Source: Euryarchaeota archaeon UBA33 (GTDB lineage Archaea; Thermoplasmatota; E2; DHVEG-1). Taken from it: a stretch of 10,068 nucleotides of DNA. The position numbers and the translations under genes were made by a program. The notes beneath the pieces are model-generated. The model was given only the letters and a program-made list of their open reading frames with translations, was not told where the DNA came from and did no database searches. Where the stretch lies: NCBI GenBank assembly GCA_002506745.1, contig DAYE01000017.1, positions 17,978 to 28,045 of the forward strand, given 5' to 3'. Positions within the stretch are counted from its first letter, which is position 1, and every line of letters starts with the position of its first letter. Positions 1-6,826 of the stretch are shown piece after piece.

Positions 1-1
1 G

Positions 2-223
2 ACGTTCTTTTCGATTTATAAATTATATTCCATCAAGACCTTTGACCGGACACGTATCAGAAAATTGATTGGGATTATCGTTATTTTCATGTATGCGACG
101 ACACCAATCATGTTAAGCTCTTTGAACAGCTACATCATCCTTGTTGCGTTGATCCCGCCGTTGTGGTTTTTCGCAAGTAATCTAGTGCTGCATAAAACGA
201 TTTTCGAGCCAAAAACAATGTGA
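2..223 (+). CDS. C-terminal fragment of an unidentified membrane protein
   Basis: The window opens inside this plus-strand reading frame, which runs in frame 2 to a TGA at 221-223 and gives 73 residues. Two strongly hydrophobic stretches are visible, around residues 24-38 (LIGIIVIFMYATTPI) and 45-64 (SYIILVALIPPLWFFASNLV). They are preceded by a basic segment with several Lys and Arg, consistent with a cytoplasmic loop before two membrane helices. The protein ends in a short polar tail, FEPKTM. I do not recognise the family, and the start lies outside the window. The gene converges on pyrG with 6 nt between the two stop codons. The clean frame, the membrane-like composition and the tight fit to the neighbouring stop support a real gene; its function is unknown. 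Confidence 0.7.
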   Translation, partial: TFFSIYKLYSIKTFDRTRIRKLIGIIVIFMYATTPIMLSSLNSYIILVALIPPLWFFASNLVLHKTIFEPKTM

Positions 224-226
224 TGG

Positions 227-247
227 TTTTTATTCTTTCTTTTTCTT
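227..247 (+). terminator. T-rich terminator inside the pyrG 3' end
   Basis: Just after the TGA of the partial membrane gene, the plus strand carries two T5 runs and further T-rich sequence. Archaeal RNA polymerase commonly terminates at such oligo-T tracts. On the minus strand the same bases encode the lysine-rich tail of PyrG, so the signal lies within coding sequence. This is inferred from composition only. Confidence 0.45.
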
Positions 248-1855
248 GGCTGCCTTGATGAGTCCATCGAAGAGAGGAGCAGGTTTCATCGGTCGAGATT
301 TGAACTCCGGGTGTGCTTGTGTCCCGGTGAAGTACGGATGACTGGGTAATTCCATGAACTCCATCAAAACCCCATCAGGAGAACGACCGGAGAACACTAA
401 GCCTTTTTTCTCAAGGATGTCGATATATTTCGGATTGACCTCGTAGCGATGCCGATGACGCTCGTAAACCTTATTCTGATCATTATACAGTTTTTTAATC
501 AATGAACCATCGGTGAGAATCGCAGGATACGCGCCAAGCCGCATGGTGGCACCATAGCGGGATTCCGTGACGATTTTAATCTGGTCAGGGATGAAATCAA
601 TAACCGGGTGTGCTGGGTTTTTTTCAATCTCGGTGGTATTAGCACCTTTTAACCCACAGACATTTCGTGCATATTCAACGACGGCAAGCTGCATCCCAAG
701 ACATAACCCAAGATATGGAATGTTGTTCTCACGAGCATATTTTATCGTCGCAATCTTCCCCTCAACACCAGAAAGCCCAAACCCACCAGGAACAATGATC
801 GCATCAAATTTTTTCAGATTGACGATTTTCCGGGGGTGTTTTTCAAAGATTTTCGAGTCTATCCATTCGATCTCAGGGCGGATATTATTATTCCAGGCCG
901 CATGTTTCACGGCCTCGATGACAGAGATATACGAATCAGAAAGTTTAAACGCTCCGATGTCAAAATATTTCCCGACGATCCCGATTTTTAATTTTTTATC
1001 GAGTTTTTTGATTTTCGCAATGTAGTTTTTCCAAGCATTGAAATCATTTTCTTCTTTGCGTAACCCAAGTTTCTTTAAAATTTTCTTGCAGAGCTCTTGC
1101 TCTTCGAACAGTAAGGGGACGCCGTAGACGTTATCGATATTAGAATCAGAGATAACATCCTCACCTGAGACGTTACAGAACAATGCGATCTTTTCCTTTC
1201 GTACATCATCCAGTGGCTTTTCCGAACGTGTAATGATAAAATCAGGTTGAATACCTATCTCTCGAAGCAATTTAACGGAATGCTGTGTTGGCTTGGTTTT
1301 TGCCTCACCAACTGATTTAAGCACCGGGACATAGGTGACATGAACATAGATGACTTTTTCTCCCTCATGCTTCATCTGACGAACTGCTTCTAAAAACAAG
1401 ACATTTTCATAGTCTCCGACCGTGCCACCGATTTCAACAAGGACGAAGTCAAATTTTGTTTCCTCTGCTGGTGTTCGGATCCTTCGTTTAATCTCATCGG
1501 TCACATGCGGGATTGGTTGTACGGTTTTCCCAAGGTATTTCCCGTTTCGTTCTTTTTCTATGACCGCGCTATAGACTTGACCAGTGGTGATATTGTTACA
1601 CTTTGGAATGTTGATATCTAAGAATCGTTCATAATGACCAAGGTCCTGGTCAATCTCCCCGCCATCTTCTGTGACCCAGACCTCACCATGTTCCGTTGGT
1701 CGCAGGGTGCCTGCATCAAAGTTGATGTAGGGGTCGATCTTAATCGCTGTCACTTTATAACCATGATTCACAAGAATCTTTCCTATCGATGCGGTCGTAA
1801 TTCCTTTACCTAATCCAGAAATGACTCCGCCTGTGACGATAATATAATTAACCAT
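230..1855 (-). CDS. pyrG: CTP synthase (glutamine-hydrolysing)
   Basis: CTP synthase makes CTP from UTP, ATP and glutamine, the last step of de novo pyrimidine nucleotide synthesis, in the cytoplasm. From the ATG at 1855 the protein is 541 residues, normal for the family. The N-terminal synthetase domain opens with YIIVTGGVISGLGKG, with the nucleotide-binding SGLGKG at about residues 13-18, and contains the family motifs DPYINFDAGT, HGEVWVTEDGGE and EIGGTVGD. The class I glutamine amidotransferase domain starts near residue 290. It has PGGFG, the nucleophile Cys385 in GLCLGMQ, RHRHRYEVNP, and the His515/Glu517 pair in QAHPEF. An in-frame TTG at 1864 would add three residues, but the ATG fits the usual family N-terminus. 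The C-terminus is a lysine run (AAKKKKE). All expected catalytic residues are present, so identification is secure. Confidence 0.98.
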   Translation of the reverse strand: MVNYIIVTGGVISGLGKGITTASIGKILVNHGYKVTAIKIDPYINFDAGTLRPTEHGEVWVTEDGGEIDQDLGHYERFLDINIPKCNNITTGQVYSAVIEKERNGKYLGKTVQPIPHVTDEIKRRIRTPAEETKFDFVLVEIGGTVGDYENVLFLEAVRQMKHEGEKVIYVHVTYVPVLKSVGEAKTKPTQHSVKLLREIGIQPDFIITRSEKPLDDVRKEKIALFCNVSGEDVISDSNIDNVYGVPLLFEEQELCKKILKKLGLRKEENDFNAWKNYIAKIKKLDKKLKIGIVGKYFDIGAFKLSDSYISVIEAVKHAAWNNNIRPEIEWIDSKIFEKHPRKIVNLKKFDAIIVPGGFGLSGVEGKIATIKYARENNIPYLGLCLGMQLAVVEYARNVCGLKGANTTEIEKNPAHPVIDFIPDQIKIVTESRYGATMRLGAYPAILTDGSLIKKLYNDQNKVYERHRHRYEVNPKYIDILEKKGLVFSGRSPDGVLMEFMELPSHPYFTGTQAHPEFKSRPMKPAPLFDGLIKAAKKKKE

Positions 1856-1888
1856 CCCGATCAACAGGAAAACAGAATAAGGTAGGTG

Positions 1889-1896
1889 ATTTAAAT
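1889..1896 (-). promoter_or_regulatory. TATA-like box of pyrG
   Basis: ATTTAAAT is centred about 37 nt upstream of the pyrG ATG. With a typical archaeal TATA-to-start distance of about 25 nt, transcription would begin around 1866, giving a leader of roughly 10 nt. No strong Shine-Dalgarno sequence is seen. Inferred from position and composition. Confidence 0.45.
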
Positions 1897-1911
1897 GATT
1901 TTGGTTTTAAT

Positions 1912-1917
1912 AAAAAA
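1912..1917 (-). terminator. Oligo-T run after the 58-residue membrane protein gene
   Basis: On the minus strand a T6 run lies about 20 nt beyond the TAG stop at 1937 and just before the pyrG TATA-like box. Its position suits an archaeal intrinsic terminator separating the small gene from pyrG. Confidence 0.4.
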
Positions 1918-1936
1918 CGAGTTATTCACTCTCATG

Positions 1937-2113
1937 CTAGTTGAGGGTCCCAAAAATGACCAGCCCACAACCAAACCAGGTGATACATAACAGGTAATAC
2001 CAGACATTCTCGAATGAGACCATAAGTCCAATTAAGAGGACGACCCATGGGAGAATAAGAAGAAATACTGCCTGTAATAGGCTGCCGACTTTTTCAGAGA
2101 TATTCAGCTCCAT
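1937..2113 (-). CDS. Small two-helix membrane protein (58 residues)
   Basis: An open frame from the ATG at 2113 to the TAG at 1937 encodes 58 residues. It has a short polar N-terminus (MELNISEKVGS), a first hydrophobic helix at about residues 12-33 and a short acidic/aromatic turn (FENVWYY). A second helix spans about 38-55, and the protein ends GTLN. This hairpin layout is typical of small integral membrane proteins. I know no family for it. It fills most of an otherwise empty 316-base gap, has a TATA-like box (TAATATAC) about 39 nt upstream, and is followed by an oligo-T run. These features argue for a real gene rather than a chance frame. It lies downstream of the phosphoesterase gene on the same strand but probably has its own promoter. 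Function unknown. Confidence 0.68.
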   Translation of the reverse strand: MELNISEKVGSLLQAVFLLILPWVVLLIGLMVSFENVWYYLLCITWFGCGLVIFGTLN

Positions 2114-2147
2114 AATCCATCAGTATCTGTGGTTGTAAGTCGGTTTC

Positions 2148-2155
2148 GTATATTA
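2148..2155 (-). promoter_or_regulatory. TATA-like box of the 58-residue protein gene
   Basis: On the minus strand TAATATAC is centred about 39 nt before the ATG at 2113, predicting a leader of about 13 nt. A second AT-rich element, CTTAAATAC at 2162-2170, lies directly after the phosphoesterase stop and could be an alternative or distal part. Confidence 0.4.
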
Positions 2156-2171
2156 CATGATGTATTTAAGG

Positions 2172-2921
2172 TTAACTTGATTCCTTAAGGTCCTTTACCT
2201 TCCCTAATGAAGAACCATCCAGAAGATACAGATCTGCGTTGTCAACGTCGATAAGGGAACGAAACGGCCCAAGCAACGTATCCTGATTCACCGCGGTCCC
2301 CCCGCATAATGGATTAAATGCGGGCATGAGAAGAACCTGCGATGTTGATGAGGTCGGATATTTTTCTTTCAAGGCTTCAGAAAGGATTGGACCTCGTAAC
2401 CAGCATTGTTCAAACGTCCGGTATCCAAGACGGTCCATCAGCATCACAGTCGGATGGGAATGACCAATAATCACCTGATCACATTGCATGATTTCGTCGG
2501 ATGGTTTTCGATGACCATGTGTAAATCCTATCTCCTCAAACACATATCCATCTGAAGGATGCAGTTGAATACCTGGTGTAAGTAACCGATCGATATTCCC
2601 ATCATGATTCCCAGGCAGAACATGCAGGGTGCTGTATGACTGAATCGTCTCAAGAAATCTTTTCACATCGGTTCGTTCTTGATAGGTCGAAGAAGGGATA
2701 GTATGTTTAATGTCTCCAAGAAGGATTATATCGTTTATCTTATTTTTTGTGACAATCGAGATCAATCGCTCTTCCATTATCTTGGTCTGGGAAGGCACCT
2801 GTAAACCATTCTCTCGTAATTCGTTTTCAATTCCGATATGGAGATCTGCAATAACCAACAGTTTTTTTTCTTTGAGCAGAAGAGCAGGTTCATCGATGAG
2901 AGGTTGAAGTGTAGGCGACAT
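2172..2921 (-). CDS. SbcD/Mre11-related archaeal metallophosphoesterase
   Basis: A 249-residue calcineurin-like metallophosphoesterase with all the metal-binding motifs in order: DLHIG (Asp26, His28), GDIKH (Asp70), GNHD (residues 104-107), HGH (135-137) and GHSHP (153-157). The length and the opening LLLKEKKLLVIADLHIGIE match the archaeal COG1407/SbcD-related group. These single-domain enzymes resemble the nuclease core of Mre11 but lack its partner-binding domains. The natural substrate of the group is not established; a nucleic-acid or nucleotide phosphodiester is plausible by relationship only. The ATG at 2921 is 4 nt beyond the TGA of the upstream membrane protein gene, so the two are almost certainly co-transcribed and perhaps translationally coupled. 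The C-terminal third after GHSHP is family-like but lacks motifs I can assign. Family assignment is firm; the cellular role is open. Confidence 0.9.
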   Translation of the reverse strand: MSPTLQPLIDEPALLLKEKKLLVIADLHIGIENELRENGLQVPSQTKIMEERLISIVTKNKINDIILLGDIKHTIPSSTYQERTDVKRFLETIQSYSTLHVLPGNHDGNIDRLLTPGIQLHPSDGYVFEEIGFTHGHRKPSDEIMQCDQVIIGHSHPTVMLMDRLGYRTFEQCWLRGPILSEALKEKYPTSSTSQVLLMPAFNPLCGGTAVNQDTLLGPFRSLIDVDNADLYLLDGSSLGKVKDLKESS

Positions 2922-2925
2922 AAGG

Positions 2926-4500
2926 TCATCCCATTGGAAAGAGACTATTAAAATTAATCACTGAAAAAAGAATGTTGAAGAATAAAAGGAGATAGAATCC
3001 ACAAAACAACCAGATAGAAAAATCCCCAACCGCTTTCCAGATCCCATTGCCACATTTCCCGATACCAAGGAAATGAAGGATTGCGTATGAAAGAAGCTGA
3101 AGGGGGATTGCTAAAATGAGGTACCCCAAAATCCAGATGATTATTTCTAAGATGAAAAATACTGCTGTAATCATAGAGGCTCCTTGCGACACTAGGGAGG
3201 TAAGGGCGCTGATACCAAACAGGATGTTGACTTCCATATCAAGCAGGAGAAATGCAACCACCAAGGCAAAGACATGGATGGGGAAAGCGTACCGTTTGAC
3301 TTTCGCATCTAGAGAGATGTCCACAGGGGGTCGTAAGAAAAACCGGACGTAGACAAAGACACACAATGAAAGAATCCAGATGAAAAGCAATTCGTATGGA
3401 AACGCAATACCATCCATGTTTCGTTTTGCTGAAGGATTATAGAAGTGATCTCCAAGATAGCACAGGGTACAATCCGCTTTGAGGACTGGTCCTGTGGAAG
3501 ACCCGAAATTCGTGATGTCTAAGGTGTTGAAACGAACAAATCCTGTAGATGAAAACCGTTGCGTCGAATGATCAATAGTTACAGAATCATTGGTTTTCAG
3601 GAAAACCATCGCTCCATTTCCGACAAAAGAGGCTGCCTGAAGAGAAGCGCTTAAGTCATTGATGCTTTGAACGAAATCAGAGCTGATACCAGCTCCAAAA
3701 TCACCGAGAACCATCGAGACGTTTTGTATGAGTTGTTGAATCCGAACATCGGTGGGACCTGCAGGGGAAACCGACACCGTCAATGAAATTGTCGACGTGG
3801 CGTCATGAAGAGGAAAAAAAGATAACGAGGGATCTTTTGTAACAGTGAATGTTGTATCCTGTATGATAAGGTAATCGTTTGGAGACCCACCAGTCCAGAG
3901 TGTCGTGCCGTCTCTCCCTTTTATGGAAATGGTGCTGGTGTCTGATAGGGTGGTAAGGATAGAAAAATCTCCAGCGCAATGCATGATGAGCGGATAGTTC
4001 GTACCTATGACAAAAAACCGAGCGATCGTATCAGGAACTACTTCAAGAGGAACGACGGTGGTAACCGCATAGGGGAGATCAGAGGACAGATCGATGGTAC
4101 CATTATTGATGCCAAGAAGGAACAGACCATCATCAGTGATGATATCAACATCTGAAAAAGAAGTGACCTGGTCGTAATATTGCACAATGAACTCCCCAAG
4201 GGAACCTGCTGTGGTTATATTGATGTCTTCTGCAACGATGACCGAATGAAGATCAGTTATCCTGCTTTTTCCAATGAAAGGAAATCCCCCTATATCCTTA
4301 ACAAAGGAGGATTCAATTACCTGGTTCATAGGTTGACCGGTGAACGACCCATCGATGGTGGTTTTTCCGATAAAAAACACTTCTGTATCCTCTGTCAGAG
4401 TTCCTTTAAAAGTATATGAAGAGCCAAACAGAGCAGCTGCTGAAGGTGAAAGAAGTGAAAAGCCGAAGAACAAGACGACCAAGAGAAACGTTTTTTTCAT
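2926..4500 (-). CDS. Secreted-domain plus multi-helix membrane protein, function unknown
   Basis: From the ATG at 4500 this is 524 residues; a GTG three codons upstream is possible but less likely. The N-terminus is a clear signal sequence: a lysine pair, a hydrophobic core (TFLLVVLFFGFSLL), then an Ala-rich likely cleavage region near residue 24. Residues of about 25-365 form a Thr/Ser/Asp-rich, beta-type extracytoplasmic region with four NxS/T sequons (Asn94, Asn133, Asn260, Asn304). A CxxC pair (Cys344, Cys347) follows just before the membrane. The last third is membrane-embedded, with hydrophobic stretches near 368-388, 405-421, 443-479 (probably two helices) and 493-516. I do not recognise the family. 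The gene leads a two-gene unit with the phosphoesterase, which begins 4 nt past its stop. A sensor, a surface-polymer factor or a protein-quality role would all be guesses. Confidence 0.85.
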   Translation of the reverse strand: MKKTFLLVVLFFGFSLLSPSAAALFGSSYTFKGTLTEDTEVFFIGKTTIDGSFTGQPMNQVIESSFVKDIGGFPFIGKSRITDLHSVIVAEDINITTAGSLGEFIVQYYDQVTSFSDVDIITDDGLFLLGINNGTIDLSSDLPYAVTTVVPLEVVPDTIARFFVIGTNYPLIMHCAGDFSILTTLSDTSTISIKGRDGTTLWTGGSPNDYLIIQDTTFTVTKDPSLSFFPLHDATSTISLTVSVSPAGPTDVRIQQLIQNVSMVLGDFGAGISSDFVQSINDLSASLQAASFVGNGAMVFLKTNDSVTIDHSTQRFSSTGFVRFNTLDITNFGSSTGPVLKADCTLCYLGDHFYNPSAKRNMDGIAFPYELLFIWILSLCVFVYVRFFLRPPVDISLDAKVKRYAFPIHVFALVVAFLLLDMEVNILFGISALTSLVSQGASMITAVFFILEIIIWILGYLILAIPLQLLSYAILHFLGIGKCGNGIWKAVGDFSIWLFCGFYLLLFFNILFSVINFNSLFPMG

Positions 4501-4527
4501 CTGAACCACTGATTACACAGGGGGTTC

Positions 4528-4533
4528 TTAAAA
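4528..4533 (-). promoter_or_regulatory. TATA-like box of the membrane protein/phosphoesterase pair
   Basis: On the minus strand TTTTAA, in the context ACTTTTAAGAACC, is centred about 30 nt before the ATG at 4500. This predicts an almost leaderless transcript. It occupies one half of a 97-base divergent intergenic region. Confidence 0.42.
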
Positions 4534-4556
4534 GTTTTTTTATTACGAAGTAAAGA

Positions 4557-4589
4557 CTTTTATCATACAGACAGATATCTGAAACGAGG
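4557..4589 (+). promoter_or_regulatory. Promoter, palindrome and ribosome-binding site of the 96-residue protein gene
   Basis: CTTTTA at 4557-4562 is centred about 38 nt before the ATG at 4598 and is a plausible TATA element. GAGG at 4586-4589, eight bases from the ATG, fits a Shine-Dalgarno sequence. Between them lies the perfect 10-base palindrome CAGATATCTG (4572-4581), which could be a regulator site or simple chance. Confidence 0.42.
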
Positions 4590-4597
4590 ATAGAGTC

Positions 4598-4888
4598 ATG
4601 TGGGAAAAAAAATCTACTGGAATGTTTGTGAAAAAAACGGAGAAAGCGGTGCGGAAGATCGCTGATAGGAAGACCGAGATGATTGAACAGACCGCGGAAT
4701 GGATGAAGAAATACCAGTATGCGGAATGGCCAAAAAACCCTAATAAACTTGAACAAGAGATGAAAGATAAGATTACGATGACACTTTCCGAGGAGATGAA
4801 ACAAGAGCCTGCGTTCCTCGCATGGGTGTTGTACCAAGTCGCAGGGGAGCTTGTGAAACATCAGGAAGTAAAAGCGATATGGGAATAA
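4598..4888 (+). CDS. Small charged hypothetical protein (96 residues)
   Basis: A 96-residue cytoplasmic-type protein with no signal sequence and no membrane helix. It is very rich in charged residues (16 Lys, 2 Arg and 16 Asp/Glu), nearly balanced in net charge, and predicted by eye to be mostly helical. The N-terminal half (KKTEKAVRKIADRKTEMIEQ) could form an amphipathic helix or short coiled coil. A Trp/Tyr-containing linker (WMKKYQYAEWPKNPN) leads to a second helical part ending in FLAWVLYQVAGELVKHQEV, the only hydrophobic patch. I do not recognise a family. A GAGG ribosome-binding site and TATA-like element precede the ATG, which supports real expression. It stands alone between a divergent membrane protein gene and the convergent NAD(P)HX repair gene, so the context gives no functional clue. 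Confidence 0.75.
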   Translation: MWEKKSTGMFVKKTEKAVRKIADRKTEMIEQTAEWMKKYQYAEWPKNPNKLEQEMKDKITMTLSEEMKQEPAFLAWVLYQVAGELVKHQEVKAIWE

Positions 4889-4921
4889 CCAGAACCATCT
4901 CTACGTCCTGTTGGTTTTGTT

Positions 4922-4937
4922 AAAAATAAAAAAAAAA
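4922..4937 (-). terminator. Oligo-T terminator after the NAD(P)HX repair gene
   Basis: On the minus strand the stop codon at 4938-4940 is followed at once by T10, an A and T5. This is a strong match to an archaeal oligo-T terminator without a hairpin. Confidence 0.6.
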
Positions 4938-6389
4938 TTATAGATATTTTTTGAGGACGTTTGGGATTTCATCGATGATATCGGTTGCGAGTAACCCGTA
5001 GGATTTTTTCTGGAACGCCTCGTTTCCCGCCTCCCCATTAAGGAATGCGGCGACTCGAACTGCCTCAAATGGTCGAACTCCTTTTGAAAGCAATGCCCCG
5101 ATGATGCCTGCCAGGACGTCTCCGGTTCCCCCGACGGTCATCGCCTCATTATGGACTTTGTTTTGTTTGAAGTCTCTGCCGTTGCTCAGGACGTCTATGT
5201 ATCCTTTCAGGAAAATCGTTATCCCAAGTTTTGCCGCCCAATCGTTCACAACAGCAATCCGTGTGTCAAGATCTTGTGAAAGTGTGATTCCTGTGAGTTT
5301 TTTAAACTCACCGACATGCGGGGTGACCACGGTTGTGGAATTTTGTATGAGCGTGAGGTTTTCTGCAATTGGTTTGATGGCATCCGCGTCTAGGACCAAT
5401 GGTTTTTTTTCTGCTATGATGCGTTGTACTAACGGGATGATTGCCTCTTCGGTTTCAGACGCGGTTCCTAATCCGGGCCCAAGAATCACCCCGGTGCTTT
5501 TCTCAAGAAGTTCTTCGATTTGAGGGATATCTTCTTTGGTGAGCATATCGTGTGCTAAATCTTTGACAATGAAGTTTGGTGAAAAAGCCGCGACAGACTC
5601 CCAGGAACGTTGTGGTGTCGCGATGTAGACAAGGTCCACACCGGTTCGTAAGGCTGCAAGACCACTGAGGGCTGGAGCCCCGATATATGGGCCTCCACCG
5701 ATGACAAGGACGATTCCATTCTCGCCTTTATGTGATTTTTTTTCAGGACGCGGATAGAACACAGAAAGCTCACCAGGTCCAACATACGTCAGTGCCTCTT
5801 GAGGGATTCCGATATCAACAATTTTGATTTTTCCGCTGTTTTTTTCGTTCATCCCTTCTTTTGTATCATGAAATGTGACCGTGTAATTAGGAGTTATTCT
5901 ATGAGTGGAGCTAAGACCGGTGGGGACATCTACGGAGATAATGATTTTTTTCTTTGTTTCGTTTATCTTTTTCACGATGGTCATATATGGTTCTTTCAGC
6001 TCACCAGTCAGTCCAGTTCCGAGAAGCGCGTCAATGACAACATCATGTTCTTCAAGAAGTCTGTCAAGATCTCCAAGTGAGTTAGAGATTTTTATCTCAT
6101 AGGTTTGGAGTTTCTGAAAATTTTTCTTTGCTATCTCGGTTTTAATCTCAGTTCCTGCAAGAAACACGGTAATCTTGTAATACTGGGTGAGGTAGCGTGC
6201 CGCGACGAACCCGTCTCCTCCATTGTTACCAGTCCCGCAGAGGATAAGGATGTTTTTCTTTGTGTCTTTGACTATGTTTCTCACAAACTCAGCAACGCCT
6301 TTTCCTGCGTTCTCCATGAGTTGGAGGGTTGGTACACCAACGTATTCCGAGTTGGTATCGATGACTTTCATTTCCGCTTCTGAAATCAT
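4938..6389 (-). CDS. nnr: Bifunctional NAD(P)HX epimerase / ADP-dependent NAD(P)HX dehydratase
   Basis: This enzyme repairs damaged hydrated NADH and NADPH. The N-terminal domain interconverts the R and S epimers, and the C-terminal domain dehydrates the S form at the expense of ADP, as known for the YjeF/Nnr family. From the ATG at 6389 the protein has 483 residues. The epimerase domain (about 1-210) begins MISEAEMKVID and has the GNNGGDG loop at 54-60 and VIDALLGTGLTG with Asp120. The ribokinase-like dehydratase domain (about 215-483) has VIGGGPYIGAPALSG, GPGLG (304-308), LDADA (333-337), TPHVGE (356-361), and GGTGD at 420-424 with the catalytic Asp424. The open frame extends 69 codons further upstream, but that part runs into the opposite-strand NAC gene and has no family similarity, so I reject it. 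Divergent from NAC. Confidence 0.96.
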   Translation of the reverse strand: MISEAEMKVIDTNSEYVGVPTLQLMENAGKGVAEFVRNIVKDTKKNILILCGTGNNGGDGFVAARYLTQYYKITVFLAGTEIKTEIAKKNFQKLQTYEIKISNSLGDLDRLLEEHDVVIDALLGTGLTGELKEPYMTIVKKINETKKKIIISVDVPTGLSSTHRITPNYTVTFHDTKEGMNEKNSGKIKIVDIGIPQEALTYVGPGELSVFYPRPEKKSHKGENGIVLVIGGGPYIGAPALSGLAALRTGVDLVYIATPQRSWESVAAFSPNFIVKDLAHDMLTKEDIPQIEELLEKSTGVILGPGLGTASETEEAIIPLVQRIIAEKKPLVLDADAIKPIAENLTLIQNSTTVVTPHVGEFKKLTGITLSQDLDTRIAVVNDWAAKLGITIFLKGYIDVLSNGRDFKQNKVHNEAMTVGGTGDVLAGIIGALLSKGVRPFEAVRVAAFLNGEAGNEAFQKKSYGLLATDIIDEIPNVLKKYL

Positions 6390-6416
6390 ACCAAAAATGT
6401 TAAACGAATAGAACTC

Positions 6417-6422
6417 TATATA
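6417..6422. promoter_or_regulatory. TATATA element shared by two divergent genes
   Basis: The 64-base gap between the NAD(P)HX repair gene (ATG at 6389, minus) and NAC (ATG at 6454, plus) has one obvious TATA-like element. Its centre is about 30 nt from the first start and 34 nt from the second. Both distances suit a short-leader archaeal promoter, so the self-complementary TATATA may serve both directions. Flanking purine-rich BRE contacts were not clear enough to choose one direction. Confidence 0.42.
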
Positions 6423-6453
6423 CGCTTCGGAACCATCGAAGGATTTGTTATCT

Positions 6454-6804
6454 ATGATGCCAGGTCGGATGAATAGTAGGCAGCTTGCCCAGATGATGAA
6501 ACGCTTCGGGATTAACGTGAAGAACATCGATAATGTAGAAAAAGTACTGATCCAGACAGATACAAAGGAGTATATATTTGATACTGCAGAAGTCACCGTG
6601 ATGGAAGCACAAGGACAGAAGACGTTTCAGATCATTGGGGAACCAGTAGTGAAAAACAGAGGTGCAGAAACTCAAGACACTCAAAAAGAGGATATCAAAT
6701 TAATCATGGAGCAAACCGGGAAATCAGAGGCAGAGGTGCGAAAGGCTTTAAAGGAGACGAACGGGGATCTTGCTGAGGCTATCCTGAAGCTGACTCAACC
6801 ATAA
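6454..6804 (+). CDS. nac: Archaeal nascent polypeptide-associated complex protein (NAC)
   Basis: Archaeal NAC is a homodimeric ribosome-associated chaperone that contacts nascent chains near the exit tunnel. Starting at the ATG at 6454 the protein has 116 residues. It opens MMPGRMNSRQLAQMMKRFGI, the usual basic ribosome-binding N-terminus. The NAC domain follows at about residues 20-66 (NVKNIDNVEKVLIQTDTKEY onward to FQIIGEPVV). After a short polar linker, a UBA domain occupies about 78-114, including MEQTGKSEAEVRKAL and NGDLAEAILKL. A TTG at 6445 would add three residues but the double ATG is the better start. It is the first gene of a closely spaced plus-strand run and is divergent from the NAD(P)HX repair gene. 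Identification is strong from domain order and length. Confidence 0.95.
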   Translation: MMPGRMNSRQLAQMMKRFGINVKNIDNVEKVLIQTDTKEYIFDTAEVTVMEAQGQKTFQIIGEPVVKNRGAETQDTQKEDIKLIMEQTGKSEAEVRKALKETNGDLAEAILKLTQP

Positions 6805-6826
6805 TTCAACACATCTATAAGGGAAT

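Noticed and set aside
567..1025. 152-codon plus-strand frame inside pyrG
   Set aside because: It is antisense to a fully conserved CTP synthase and shows no domain.
4406..4861. 151-codon minus-strand frame opposite the 96-residue gene
   Set aside because: Its sequence is rich in Phe, Leu and His runs typical of antisense translation of a Lys/Glu-rich gene, and it overlaps the start of the membrane protein gene.
6390..6596. 69-codon N-terminal extension of the NAD(P)HX repair protein
   Set aside because: The family N-terminus begins at MISEAEM (ATG at 6389). The extension overlaps the opposite-strand NAC gene and resembles antisense of it, and the TATA-like element lies inside the extension.
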